Shown piece by piece: positions 46,947 through 53,946 of a stretch of DNA of 64,000 nucleotides (position 1 is the first letter of the stretch; the number at the start of each line of letters is the position of its first letter). The notes beneath the pieces are model-generated. The model worked only from the letters and a program-made list of their open reading frames with translations. It searched no databases and was not told the DNA's origin. The DNA comes from Microbacterium sp. T2.11-28 (lineage in GTDB: Bacteria > Actinomycetota > Actinomycetes > Actinomycetales > Microbacteriaceae). Location of the stretch: assembly GCF_950097975.1 (NCBI RefSeq), contig NZ_CATNHF010000001.1:124001-188000 (forward strand), in the 5' to 3' direction. The position numbers were made by a program, and so were the translations under genes.

Positions 46947-48296
46947 GTGGCACGTAGAGGCGAGATCGAGATCCCCATCGCAGTCGATACCGGCGGGTTC
47001 GAGAAGGGCATCCGCAACGGTCTCATCGACCCGATCGAGGACGCGGAACGTGCCCTCGAAGAGCTCGGCAAGTCAGACCCGGGAAGCGAGCTCGAGCGCG
47101 ACCTGAAGAAGGCGGAAGACGCCCTCGACGACATCGCCGACACCGACGTCGGGCGCGACCTCGACCGGGAGATGAAGCGCGCCCAGGACGCCACCGAGGA
47201 CCTCGATGACGAGCTCGACCGTGCACGGAAGGGACTCGACAAGCTCGGGTACGCGGCCCGCGATGCCGGAGACGACGGCGCGAAGGGCATGGGCAAGATC
47301 AAGGCCGGTGCCGACGAAGTCACCAACGAGGGCTTCGCGAACGCCGCGGAGGCGGTCTCCTCGTTCCGCGGCGACATCACCGACCTCGGCCAGATCGGGC
47401 AGGACACCCTCGGCGGGCTCGCCGGCACCCTCGCAGGCGCGGGGCCCGCCGGGATCGTCGGGGCCATCGGGCTCGCCGCAGCGGCCGCCGGGTGGGGCCT
47501 CATCACCCAGAACCTCGAGGACCAGCAGGAGGACGCCGACAAGCTGCGGGAGCGTCTGGCCGGCGCGTACCAGGAGGCCGCCGAGGCAGGACGCGACTAC
47601 CTCACCGTGTCCCAGTTCATCGCCGAATCGAACGACCTCATGTTCAACCCTGATCGCGCCGAGGAGTGGAAGCAGCTGCGGTCGGATGCTGTGGTCCTCC
47701 AACTCGACGAGGGCACCATCATCAAGGCGAACCTCGGCGACCTCACCGCTCAGGAGGTCGTGCGTTCCCAGATCGCGAAGAAGGTCCAGGAAGCGCGCGA
47801 CGCGGACGTTGAGCTCGGCGACAAGCTCGAGTCGGGGGCACGGAAGTCCGCGCTCGCTGACATCGCCGACCGGTGGTCGCTGATCACCGACGAGACGGAG
47901 AAGAGCGCGGACGCCGCTCGCAACGCCGCGAAGGTCACGTCGGACTTCCTCCTCGACGCAGCACGCGAAGCGGGGACGGCGACGAGCGAGGTCGACAAGT
48001 TCGGGAACGAGCTCGTCCGCCTGCCGGACGGCACCGAGTTCGTCATCGACGCGAAGACCCAGCAAGCCCACCAGGACATGGACCGGTTCTACGGCGACGT
48101 GGACGGGAAGATCGACCGCCTCAACAAGAAGGACATCGATCTGCGCGTCGGCGCGAAGGACCAGACCGGCGCGGTTCTCGGCGCGATCGTCGGGAAGATC
48201 AACGGCACTAAGGCGTACATCACCATCGGCGCGAGGGCGGGCGCTGGCATCGGCGGTGCCATCGGCACCACGATCGGCAGGAGCCAGCGCGGATGA
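46947..48296 (+). CDS. Tape measure protein (short)
   Basis: The product is 449 residues from a GTG immediately after the preceding stop. It is largely alpha-helical with heptad-like acidic/basic helices (EDAERALEELGKSDPGSELE, LKKAEDALDDIADTDVGRDL), a single glycine/alanine-rich hydrophobic segment (GGLAGTLAGAGPAGIVGAIG, residues ~152-182) and a second small-residue stretch near the C-terminus (GARAGAGIGGAIGTTIGRSQ). These are hallmarks of tape measure proteins. Because length sets tail length, 449 residues implies a short tail (roughly 60-70 nm at 1.5 angstrom per residue; inference). It lies before tail-tip genes. Confidence 0.8.
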   Translation: MARRGEIEIPIAVDTGGFEKGIRNGLIDPIEDAERALEELGKSDPGSELERDLKKAEDALDDIADTDVGRDLDREMKRAQDATEDLDDELDRARKGLDKLGYAARDAGDDGAKGMGKIKAGADEVTNEGFANAAEAVSSFRGDITDLGQIGQDTLGGLAGTLAGAGPAGIVGAIGLAAAAAGWGLITQNLEDQQEDADKLRERLAGAYQEAAEAGRDYLTVSQFIAESNDLMFNPDRAEEWKQLRSDAVVLQLDEGTIIKANLGDLTAQEVVRSQIAKKVQEARDADVELGDKLESGARKSALADIADRWSLITDETEKSADAARNAAKVTSDFLLDAAREAGTATSEVDKFGNELVRLPDGTEFVIDAKTQQAHQDMDRFYGDVDGKIDRLNKKDIDLRVGAKDQTGAVLGAIVGKINGTKAYITIGARAGAGIGGAIGTTIGRSQRG

Positions 48297-48649
48297 CGAC
48301 GATCACCGCCGTCACCAGCGGCAACACCACCACCCCCCTCGCGGTCGACGGGTACGAGGCAGAGCGCGAGTCGCGGAACATCATCCACGATCTGCTCAGC
48401 GGCAACGTGGCCGTCACCCTCATCAGCCCGCGACCGCGCGCCGGCACGCTGCAGCTGATGTACACCGCGCACAGCGACGCGTTCGCGGCTTTCAACCTGC
48501 ACGCCGAGGAGACCGTCTTCACCATCACCAACCCCGACGTCACCAACGTGGGGATGTCGTACGTGGTCCGCGATGGGATCGGCATCCGCCAGGACGACAC
48601 CCGCGCCGGGTGGATCGTGTCGGTCGACTTCCAGGAGGTGACCGCATGA
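48293..48649 (+). CDS. Minor tail protein, small
   Basis: The product is 118 residues: MTTITAVTSGNTTTPLAVDG, then beta-strands (VAVTLISPRPRAGTLQLMYT, EETVFTITNPDVTNVGMSYV) and RAGWIVSVDFQEV. Position between tape measure and the large tail-tip protein suggests a distal tail-type component. The ATG overlaps the tape measure stop (ATGA), and the stop overlaps the next ATG. Confidence 0.6.
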   Translation: MTTITAVTSGNTTTPLAVDGYEAERESRNIIHDLLSGNVAVTLISPRPRAGTLQLMYTAHSDAFAAFNLHAEETVFTITNPDVTNVGMSYVVRDGIGIRQDDTRAGWIVSVDFQEVTA

Positions 48650-50898
48650 CGAGCCCCATCAGCCGCCCGTGGGCTACCGCCACCGTCAATGGTGTCTGGG
48701 CGGGCGACAAGATCACCGGCGGCTCTGTCCTCCTCGACGCGATGCAGGTCCCGTACGGACAGGCGCGCATTGTCCTCCCCATCACGAACACCATCGACAT
48801 CGAGGAGAAGCTCGACCCTCGAGACACGATACGAGCGCAGATCAACGTCGGCGACGACTACGACGGTGACGGTAGCGACGAGATGGGCGAGGCCCGGTGG
48901 TTCGACCTCGGCGTCCGAAGCCGGATCGTCGACCACAAGGAGAAGACGGTCGAGGTTGTCCTCGCGACCGACGAGGCGCTCCTCCTCGACTATTCCCCGC
49001 TCGCGGACACGACCGAAGCGCGCAGCTATGAGACGAGCCTCCGCGCTCTGTGCAACTACGTCCTCCGTACCGCCATCGCCCCCCTCCGACAGAACCTCGC
49101 CCAGAACCCTCACCCCATCTCCAGCGGCACCGCACCGGACTGGGTTCCTCGGTACAGCTGGACGCGGTCGTTCGACGGGACCGACGCGATCTTCACAGCC
49201 CCCTCCGCGCAGGACTCCCTCGGCCGAGGGTTCGACATCAGAGGCAACGTCGAGGCAGCGACCCCGGGCACCGCAAGCCCGTGGAGCACCCTGCCCGTCA
49301 AGGCGGGCGTCCCGGTCACCCTCGCCGTCACGGTGAGAGCCAGCAAGACGCTCTCGGCGACGCTCAGCGCACGTCTCCACAACGGGGCGGGCGGATGGCT
49401 GTCCCCGATCCAGGTGGGCAGCGCACACACCGTCGCCGCGGGTGGCACTCGCCTCTTCGTCACGTTCACGCCCGCCGTCGATGGATACCTCGTCGCCTCG
49501 GTGCGCGCTGCCACCGGCGTCGCCCTGGCCGCAGGCGACACCGTCCGCGGGCGACTGCTCATCATCGAACCCGGCGCGAACGACGAGCCCCCCTACTTCG
49601 ACGGCGACACCGGCCCGGAGACCTCCTGGACCGGCACGGCGGGACTGTCCACGAGCCGCCTCAACGCCGCTCTTGCCACAGACCCCACCATCGACAAGGA
49701 CGTCACCGCGTACTGGGAGGTGACCAACGAGTTCACCAACCCGGCCCCATCCTCCGCTATCGGATACACCGCCGCGACCGGGACCTCCGCCGTCGCTACC
49801 GCGACCTTCGCCTCACGCAACTCCATTCGCTGGACCACGTCCGGCACGACCGGCTCATACGTCGCGGTCGCGAGCGGGTTCACCGTCACACCCGGCCGCC
49901 AGTACAAGCTCATCGGCGAGCTCGGCTCGTCCGTCTCACGCGCAGTCGGCTTCATGGTCCGGTGGATCGACGGGAACGGAGCGACCGTCCGCGACACGAC
50001 GACCACGACCGTCAACACCACCACCTCCACGTGGACCCGACACTCCGTCACCGTCACCGCACCCCGCACCGCCGTGAAGGCGAACATCTACCTCGTGTCC
50101 GCGGTGAACACCTCCGGACAGTTCCACTACGCCTCCCGGCTGATGTGGTACGAGGGCACCGAGACGATCGCCTACTTCGACGGGTCGACCAGCACGCCCA
50201 CGACCTACACCTACGCGTGGGGCGACGTGGCGAACGCGTCAGCATCGACCCGCACCCCCGTCGCGGAGCGCGACCCCGACCTGTTCCGGTGGCCGGCCGG
50301 GACCAGCGCGTGGGACTTCCTCGACCCGTTCACCGCGTCCACCGGGATGCGTCTCTTCTGCGACGAGACCCGCACCTGGCGACTCATCGACCCGTCGCTC
50401 TACTCCGTCCCGGACGTGCTCACCCTGTCCCCCGACTCCTCCACCAGTGGAGTCGACACCATCGGCCTCGGAGACCCGGAAGTCTTCTGCACCGCCGTCT
50501 CCGTCGTCTACACGTGGACCGACTACTGGGGCATCAGCCGCACACGAACCGACTCCGCAGGCACAGGCGGACTGACCCTCCGCGTCGAGATCAACCGGCC
50601 CTACCCCGGCCCCGGTGTCGCGGCATGGATGCTCGCCCGCCGGCAGGGCCAAGGCCGCCAGCAGGAAGTGACCGCCCTCGCCAAGTACCTGGCCACCAAG
50701 CCCGCGATGCAGGTCTCGATCAGCCTCCCCGGCACCGTCGACCAACTCGGGCAGCTGGAGGCCGTCGAGTGGGGCCTCACGGACGGCCTCATGAACGTCA
50801 AGACCCGAGCCCTCACCGACGTGATCCCCGGGTCCTGGATGGCACAGACCGCCGCCTGGAACACGATCACCCCAACCCTCGAATGGGAGGACGCCTGA
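48646..50898 (+). CDS. Large minor tail protein with two carbohydrate-binding-like modules
   Basis: The product is 750 residues. The first ~150 form a tail-tip baseplate-like domain (PITNTIDIEEKLDPRDTIRA, WFDLGVRSRIVDHKEKTVEV). Two Thr/Ser/Gly-rich beta modules follow (residues ~160-335 and ~350-530), each ending in a similar motif: PPYFDGDTGPETSWTG near residue 316 and IAYFDGSTSTPTTYTYAWG near residue 509. This duplication is typical of phage tail proteins with lectin-like sandwiches. The C-terminal ~200 residues resume baseplate style (GSWMAQTAAWNTITPTLEWE). GGAGGTG precedes the ATG. It is a probable host-contact protein. Confidence 0.75.
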   Translation: MTSPISRPWATATVNGVWAGDKITGGSVLLDAMQVPYGQARIVLPITNTIDIEEKLDPRDTIRAQINVGDDYDGDGSDEMGEARWFDLGVRSRIVDHKEKTVEVVLATDEALLLDYSPLADTTEARSYETSLRALCNYVLRTAIAPLRQNLAQNPHPISSGTAPDWVPRYSWTRSFDGTDAIFTAPSAQDSLGRGFDIRGNVEAATPGTASPWSTLPVKAGVPVTLAVTVRASKTLSATLSARLHNGAGGWLSPIQVGSAHTVAAGGTRLFVTFTPAVDGYLVASVRAATGVALAAGDTVRGRLLIIEPGANDEPPYFDGDTGPETSWTGTAGLSTSRLNAALATDPTIDKDVTAYWEVTNEFTNPAPSSAIGYTAATGTSAVATATFASRNSIRWTTSGTTGSYVAVASGFTVTPGRQYKLIGELGSSVSRAVGFMVRWIDGNGATVRDTTTTTVNTTTSTWTRHSVTVTAPRTAVKANIYLVSAVNTSGQFHYASRLMWYEGTETIAYFDGSTSTPTTYTYAWGDVANASASTRTPVAERDPDLFRWPAGTSAWDFLDPFTASTGMRLFCDETRTWRLIDPSLYSVPDVLTLSPDSSTSGVDTIGLGDPEVFCTAVSVVYTWTDYWGISRTRTDSAGTGGLTLRVEINRPYPGPGVAAWMLARRQGQGRQQEVTALAKYLATKPAMQVSISLPGTVDQLGQLEAVEWGLTDGLMNVKTRALTDVIPGSWMAQTAAWNTITPTLEWEDA

Positions 50899-50899
50899 C

Positions 50900-51745
50900 A
50901 TGGCTACTGGAGACGCTGCAGCCGCCGCAGGGATGGACCTGGTCCCGCAGACCGGGCTCGTCAAAGACGGCGCGACCGAGATCAACAAGACCCGCGACTA
51001 CATCGCGAGCAATACCGCTGACATCGCCGCAGCGACCGGCAACGGGTCAGGGGCGGGAACCAACAAGCTCGCCCGGTTCGGAGCCAGCGGGAACCTCGCC
51101 GGCGCGGACCCGACGGCTGGAGCACACTTCACCACCAAGCAGTGGGTCGAAGCGCTCGGCGACGCCGCCGCCACCCCCAATGCATTCATGAAGCGGAACG
51201 CATCCGGGCAGGTCGCCGTGGCAACCCCCACCCTGGGAGGCCACGCCGCAACGAAGGCCTACCACGACGCGGGAGTCTTCCCCAACGACGTGTGGGCGGA
51301 CGGCGAGATTGCCTGCGACGGCGGCTACTTCACGAACGGCCCCCTCCGGGCCGTCGCCGGTGTGCGATTCGACGGCGTCTACGGCAACGCGATCGGCGGC
51401 TCATACCGCAACCTGTACGTCTCCTCCACCGGCGAGCTCGGCTGGGTGTCCTCCTCGCGCCGCTACAAGAAGAACATCAAGGACTGGACCCCCGACCGCC
51501 AGGCGCTCCTCGCCATGCGCCTCGTCGAGTTCCAGTACAAGGTGGCCGTCGACACCCAGCGAACCGGCGCGATCGAGCACGGCCTCATCGCCGAAGAACT
51601 CGACGAGCTCGGACTCGACTGGCTCGTCGACTACGCCGCCGATGGCACCCCCGAAGGTGTCCGCTACGACCGCCTCAGCCTCGCGCTCCTGTCCGTCGTG
51701 CAGGACCACGAGACCCGTATCCACCGCCTCGAAGAAGGAGCATGA
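50900..51745 (+). CDS. Tail fibre with C-terminal intramolecular chaperone (S74-type)
   Basis: The product is 281 residues. The N-terminal part is short and helical (PQTGLVKDGATEINKTRDYI), followed by beta-rich repeats with paired strands (GRFGASGNLAGADPTAGA-like, VATPTLGGHAATKAYHDAGV). From residue ~180 the segment SSRRYKKNIKDWTPDRQALL ... LVEFQYKVAV ... HGLIAEELDELGLDWLVDYA, then VRYDRLSLALLSVVQDHETR, is the peptidase S74/intramolecular chaperone domain that assists trimerisation and is then self-cleaved. The Ser and Lys near its start fit the catalytic dyad. The endolysin gene overlaps its stop. Confidence 0.82.
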   Translation: MATGDAAAAAGMDLVPQTGLVKDGATEINKTRDYIASNTADIAAATGNGSGAGTNKLARFGASGNLAGADPTAGAHFTTKQWVEALGDAAATPNAFMKRNASGQVAVATPTLGGHAATKAYHDAGVFPNDVWADGEIACDGGYFTNGPLRAVAGVRFDGVYGNAIGGSYRNLYVSSTGELGWVSSSRRYKKNIKDWTPDRQALLAMRLVEFQYKVAVDTQRTGAIEHGLIAEELDELGLDWLVDYAADGTPEGVRYDRLSLALLSVVQDHETRIHRLEEGA

Positions 51746-52191
51746 CCATGGCCAAGCCCAAGTACTTCTGGGAGTATCCGATCAGCGGCGACACGGCCGC
51801 TCACGCCCGCCGCGGCGTCGGCCCCGCCACCGACTTCGCCTGCCCCACCGGAACCACGATCCACGCCCCGTTCACGGGCAGGGTGCGGCCCTTCCGCAAC
51901 GAGGACGGCGGCCTCGGCGTCCGCCTCGTCGGCTCCCGATTCACGCTCGTCGTGCAGCACCTCTCCAACAACAGCCTGTACCGGCTCAACACCCGCCGCC
52001 TCTGGCGCACCCGCATCGCGATCTCGGGACGCTCGGGCACCAACCCCGCCACGGGACGCGGGTACGACCCCCACGCGCACGCCTACATCGAGGACCACAA
52101 GACCGGCCGCCGGATGTCGTTCCTCGAGTGGCAGCGGATGCGCGGGCACAGGCTCGGCGCGAACGCACGCCGCTTCCTCGGGCTCAAGTAG
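51742..52191 (+). CDS. Endolysin-like M23 peptidase
   Basis: The product is 149 residues resembling an M23 (lysostaphin/LytM) metallopeptidase domain alone. The first zinc motif is AHARRGVGPATDFACPTGTT (His and Asp as first two ligands), followed by HAPFTGRVRPF; the second is GYDPHAHAYIEDH, giving the HxH pair. No signal peptide is seen, so export would need the adjacent holins. It would cut peptidoglycan cross-links at lysis. An M23 lysin without an obvious wall-binding domain is compact. GAAGGAG precedes the ATG, which overlaps the fibre stop. Confidence 0.78.
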   Translation: MTMAKPKYFWEYPISGDTAAHARRGVGPATDFACPTGTTIHAPFTGRVRPFRNEDGGLGVRLVGSRFTLVVQHLSNNSLYRLNTRRLWRTRIAISGRSGTNPATGRGYDPHAHAYIEDHKTGRRMSFLEWQRMRGHRLGANARRFLGLK

Positions 52192-52484
52192 TGGCGGGCG
52201 ACCCCGCCGACGCGACCGCGCTCGCGGTCATCGCGTCGCGCCTGGACGACGTACGAGACGACATCTCCGGGCTGCGTTCCGACGTCACACGGTTCAGCAC
52301 CCTTCACGTCACCCGGGGCGAATGGGAGCAACGCAACAACTACTCCGACACCCGGTTCGCCGGCCTCGGGCGAGAGATCGGAGACCTCCGCAGCGAACTC
52401 GGCTCGCGCCGCGCGCCGTGGTGGTCCGTTGCCGCCATCGTCATCGCCGGCGCATCAGCGCTCTTCACCATCCTCCAACCGTGA
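52191..52484 (+). CDS. Holin-like protein with coiled coil and one membrane segment
   Basis: The product is 97 residues from a GTG overlapping the endolysin stop (TAGTG). An N-terminal charged amphipathic helix (IASRLDDVRDDISGLRSDVT, then REIGDLRSELGSRRAPWW) is followed by one C-terminal membrane segment (SVAAIVIAGASALFTILQP). This cytoplasmic coiled-coil plus single anchor is like phage holins or holin regulators. Position after the lysin and before another small membrane protein supports a lysis role. Confidence 0.65.
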   Translation: MAGDPADATALAVIASRLDDVRDDISGLRSDVTRFSTLHVTRGEWEQRNNYSDTRFAGLGREIGDLRSELGSRRAPWWSVAAIVIAGASALFTILQP

Positions 52485-52496
52485 GAGAAGGAAACC

Positions 52497-52685
52497 ATGC
52501 TCAGCAAGCACCCCCGCATCCGTCTCGGCCTCTACCTCGCGGCCGTCGCATGCAACTTCATCGCCCCGTTCGTCGCAGTGTCGAGCCCCGACTACGGGGC
52601 CGCCTTCATCACCGGCGCGGGGATCCTCAACGTCGCCGCTCTTGGCACGGCCGCCAGCAACATCCGGCAGCCGCACGAAGAGTAG
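52497..52685 (+). CDS. Holin-like small membrane protein
   Basis: The product is 62 residues with two hydrophobic segments (LGLYLAAVACNFIAPFVAVS and DYGAAFITGAGILNVAALGT) and short charged ends (MLSKHPRIR, QPHEE). GAGAAGGAA sits upstream of the ATG. This is the last rightward gene, and the pair with the previous gene gives a two-component holin arrangement. Confidence 0.7.
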   Translation: MLSKHPRIRLGLYLAAVACNFIAPFVAVSSPDYGAAFITGAGILNVAALGTAASNIRQPHEE

Positions 52686-52692
52686 CCGGACG

Positions 52693-52905
52693 TCACCGAG
52701 ACCAATCGTTCCTACCGAGCTCTTCCGCGAGTGCGGCCTTCGAGTCCGCCTTCCGCTGCACCGCCGCCTGTGCCCCACCAGCTGCAACCCACACGGAGTG
52801 CGCACGCAACGCGTGGAGCACGGCGAAGCGGATCACGACGTACGAGAGCAGCAGCCCGAAGACCAGGGCGACGACGTTGACAAGGAGAACGGTGGCGGCG
52901 TCCAT
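52693..52905 (-). CDS. Small membrane protein in the attR-proximal leftward module
   Basis: The product is 70 residues with one N-terminal membrane segment (ATVLLVNVVALVFGLLLSYVV) and a basic/alanine-rich cytoplasmic tail (GGAQAAVQRKADSKAALAEE). It is not recognised. It is transcribed opposite to the lysis genes, 7 bases from the holin stop, and lies 2 bases after the preceding 76-residue gene, so these form an operon. It is a candidate lysogen-expressed (moron) gene. Confidence 0.6.
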   Translation of the reverse strand: MDAATVLLVNVVALVFGLLLSYVVIRFAVLHALRAHSVWVAAGGAQAAVQRKADSKAALAEELGRNDWSR

Positions 52906-52907
52906 CG

Positions 52908-53138
52908 CTAGAGGACGCTGTCCATCGGGTCATAGTCATCGTCCGCGGTGTTGTCGGCTCCGCGGAGCTCCATCCAGGCGACCGATGTCCACGGCAGGTA
53001 GTACACGCGGTCGCTCGACTTGATCACCACGCCGTGCTCATCGTAGGAAAGAGCAAGGGCGGCGAATTCTTTGCCGACAACGGTCGAGATCAAGACCTCC
53101 GAGTTGCTTGAGAGGCGCGAGTCCAGGGCATTCTTCAT
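52908..53138 (-). CDS. Small protein of the attR-proximal module, unknown
   Basis: The product is 76 residues (MKNALDSRLSSNSEVLISTV...). A compact beta pattern is seen: EFAALALSYDEHGVVIKSSD, RVYYLPWTSVAWMELRG, then an acidic tail ADDDYDPMDSVL. It is not recognised. The start at 53138 is chosen because the longer frame reads through the upstream gene in another frame. It is co-transcribed with the small membrane protein gene and may act at the membrane with it (inference). Confidence 0.55.
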   Translation of the reverse strand: MKNALDSRLSSNSEVLISTVVGKEFAALALSYDEHGVVIKSSDRVYYLPWTSVAWMELRGADNTADDDYDPMDSVL

Positions 53139-53181
53139 GGGGCTGAGACTAGCCTCCCGCGTCCACCGCCGCCATGTTCTT

Positions 53182-53712
53182 TCATCGCGACCGACGCACC
53201 GGCGAGTCGGGGAGTGAATCGACCCACCGCAGAAGCTCCGCCGACGTGAAGAGCGGCCTGTTCCCGTAGTACCGGGGAACGAGCTCATTGCGGCGTACGG
53301 CGTTCTGGATCGACGACGGGCTAAGGCCCACGGCGATTGCGGCCTCTTGCACGTTGAAGGCGACTTTCTCGACGCCGAACGCGTTCCGCACCTCTTCGTG
53401 GATGATCGCCCGCAACTCGTTGGTGGTGTGGACGATGTGGACAGGCTCCACCGGCGTTGCGACTTCGTCGCCGCGCGGAACCTCCGGATGCGCTTCCAAG
53501 TACGCTTCGCGATCCTCCCACTTGCACGGGAGCTTGCTGCGACGCGTGTAGAACTCGTGCAGGGCTGGGGAGTCCGGGAACCGGATCCGGATCTCGGCGT
53601 CGTAGTGGCGGCCCGGGTCAATTATGAGCACGCGCTGGAGCGGATGGCTCTGGTTCCGCCGATACGCCCAGTACTCCTGCGCCTGGATACCCAGTCCGTG
53701 TCCTGCCGGCAT
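53182..53712 (-). CDS. HTH protein of the attR-proximal module (excisionase-type domain)
   Basis: The product is 176 residues from ATG 53712 (192 if ATG 53760 is used; that longer start would include the arm-type repeats). The N-terminal ~95 residues form a basic, aromatic domain (YWAYRRNQSHPLQRVLIIDP, RHYDAEIRIRFPDSPALHEF). The C-terminal ~55 residues contain an excisionase-type helix-turn-helix (FNVQEAAIAVGLSPSSIQNA, RRNELVPRYYGNRPLFTSAE). It is the first gene of the leftward block next to attR. It could be a directionality factor, an immunity or superinfection regulator, or a moron. In the excised circle it would lie downstream of int across attP. Confidence 0.65.
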   Translation of the reverse strand: MPAGHGLGIQAQEYWAYRRNQSHPLQRVLIIDPGRHYDAEIRIRFPDSPALHEFYTRRSKLPCKWEDREAYLEAHPEVPRGDEVATPVEPVHIVHTTNELRAIIHEEVRNAFGVEKVAFNVQEAAIAVGLSPSSIQNAVRRNELVPRYYGNRPLFTSAELLRWVDSLPDSPVRRSR

Positions 53713-53731
53713 GCGGACGAGCCTAGCGCTC

Positions 53732-53751
53732 GGTCCGCACCTAGTCCGCAG
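53732..53751 (+). promoter_or_regulatory. Candidate integrase arm-type sites, right side
   Basis: GGTCCGCACC at 53732 and TAGTCCGCAG at 53742 form a direct pair 10 bp apart. The second is identical to the element at 35991-36000 near attL and has the same orientation. They end 105 bp left of the attR core, so the two arms have unequal lengths, as in lambda-type att sites. Confidence 0.5.
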
Positions 53752-53856
53752 AAATGCCATGAAAGTACCGGGTCAGCCAGCCTACTGGCGACGAGAAACG
53801 GCCGGTCAACAGGACATACCGGTAACCGGCGTGACTAGCCATGAAGGGCCGGGGGC

Positions 53857-53881
53857 TACGAGCTGTACTTCGGCGTCTGAC
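53857..53881 (+). repeat. attR core: 25-bp direct repeat (glnA 3' remnant)
   Basis: This copy is identical to 35920-35944. It encodes a detached tail of glnA (codons YELYFGV and stop) that is not part of any gene. Everything right of it is host DNA, beginning 7 bases before the native glnA terminator. Confidence 0.93.
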
Positions 53882-53888
53882 GCACCTC

Positions 53889-53928
53889 ACGACGAAGCCC
53901 CTCGGCCTGCGCCGGGGGGCTTCGTCGT
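53889..53928. terminator. Native glnA/glnE bidirectional terminator, displaced with attR
   Basis: A 13-bp perfect stem (ACGACGAAGCCCC pairing with GGGGCTTCGTCGT) with further pairing in a GC-rich loop lies 8 bases after the glnA-tail copy and 19 bases before the glnE stop. Before integration it would have ended both glnA (rightward) and glnE (leftward). It now insulates the prophage from glnE. Confidence 0.75.
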
Positions 53929-53946
53929 CTGCGGCACGGCGGCGAC

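Larger units (their letters stand above)
35920..53881. mobile_element. Complete small temperate siphophage prophage integrated in glnA
   Basis: About 17.9 kb between 25-bp direct repeats. It has integrase, repressor, excisionase-like gene, replication initiator-like gene, HNH nuclease, terminase, portal, protease/capsid fusion, tail genes, fibre, endolysin and holins, all with open frames and overlapping junctions, so it appears intact. There is no apparent small terminase or tail-assembly chaperone pair. The size and the protease-capsid fusion recall the small Microbacterium siphophages of about 17 kb (from memory, not checked). Late genes run rightward; int, repressor and a three-gene block at attR run leftward. 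The left end looks less GC-rich than host DNA. Confidence 0.93.

Noticed and set aside
53713..53760. Upstream ATG at 53760 for the attR HTH gene
   Set aside because: The added 16 residues are encoded by the arm-type repeat region, and no ribosome site precedes it. It cannot be excluded, but the shorter start is preferred.
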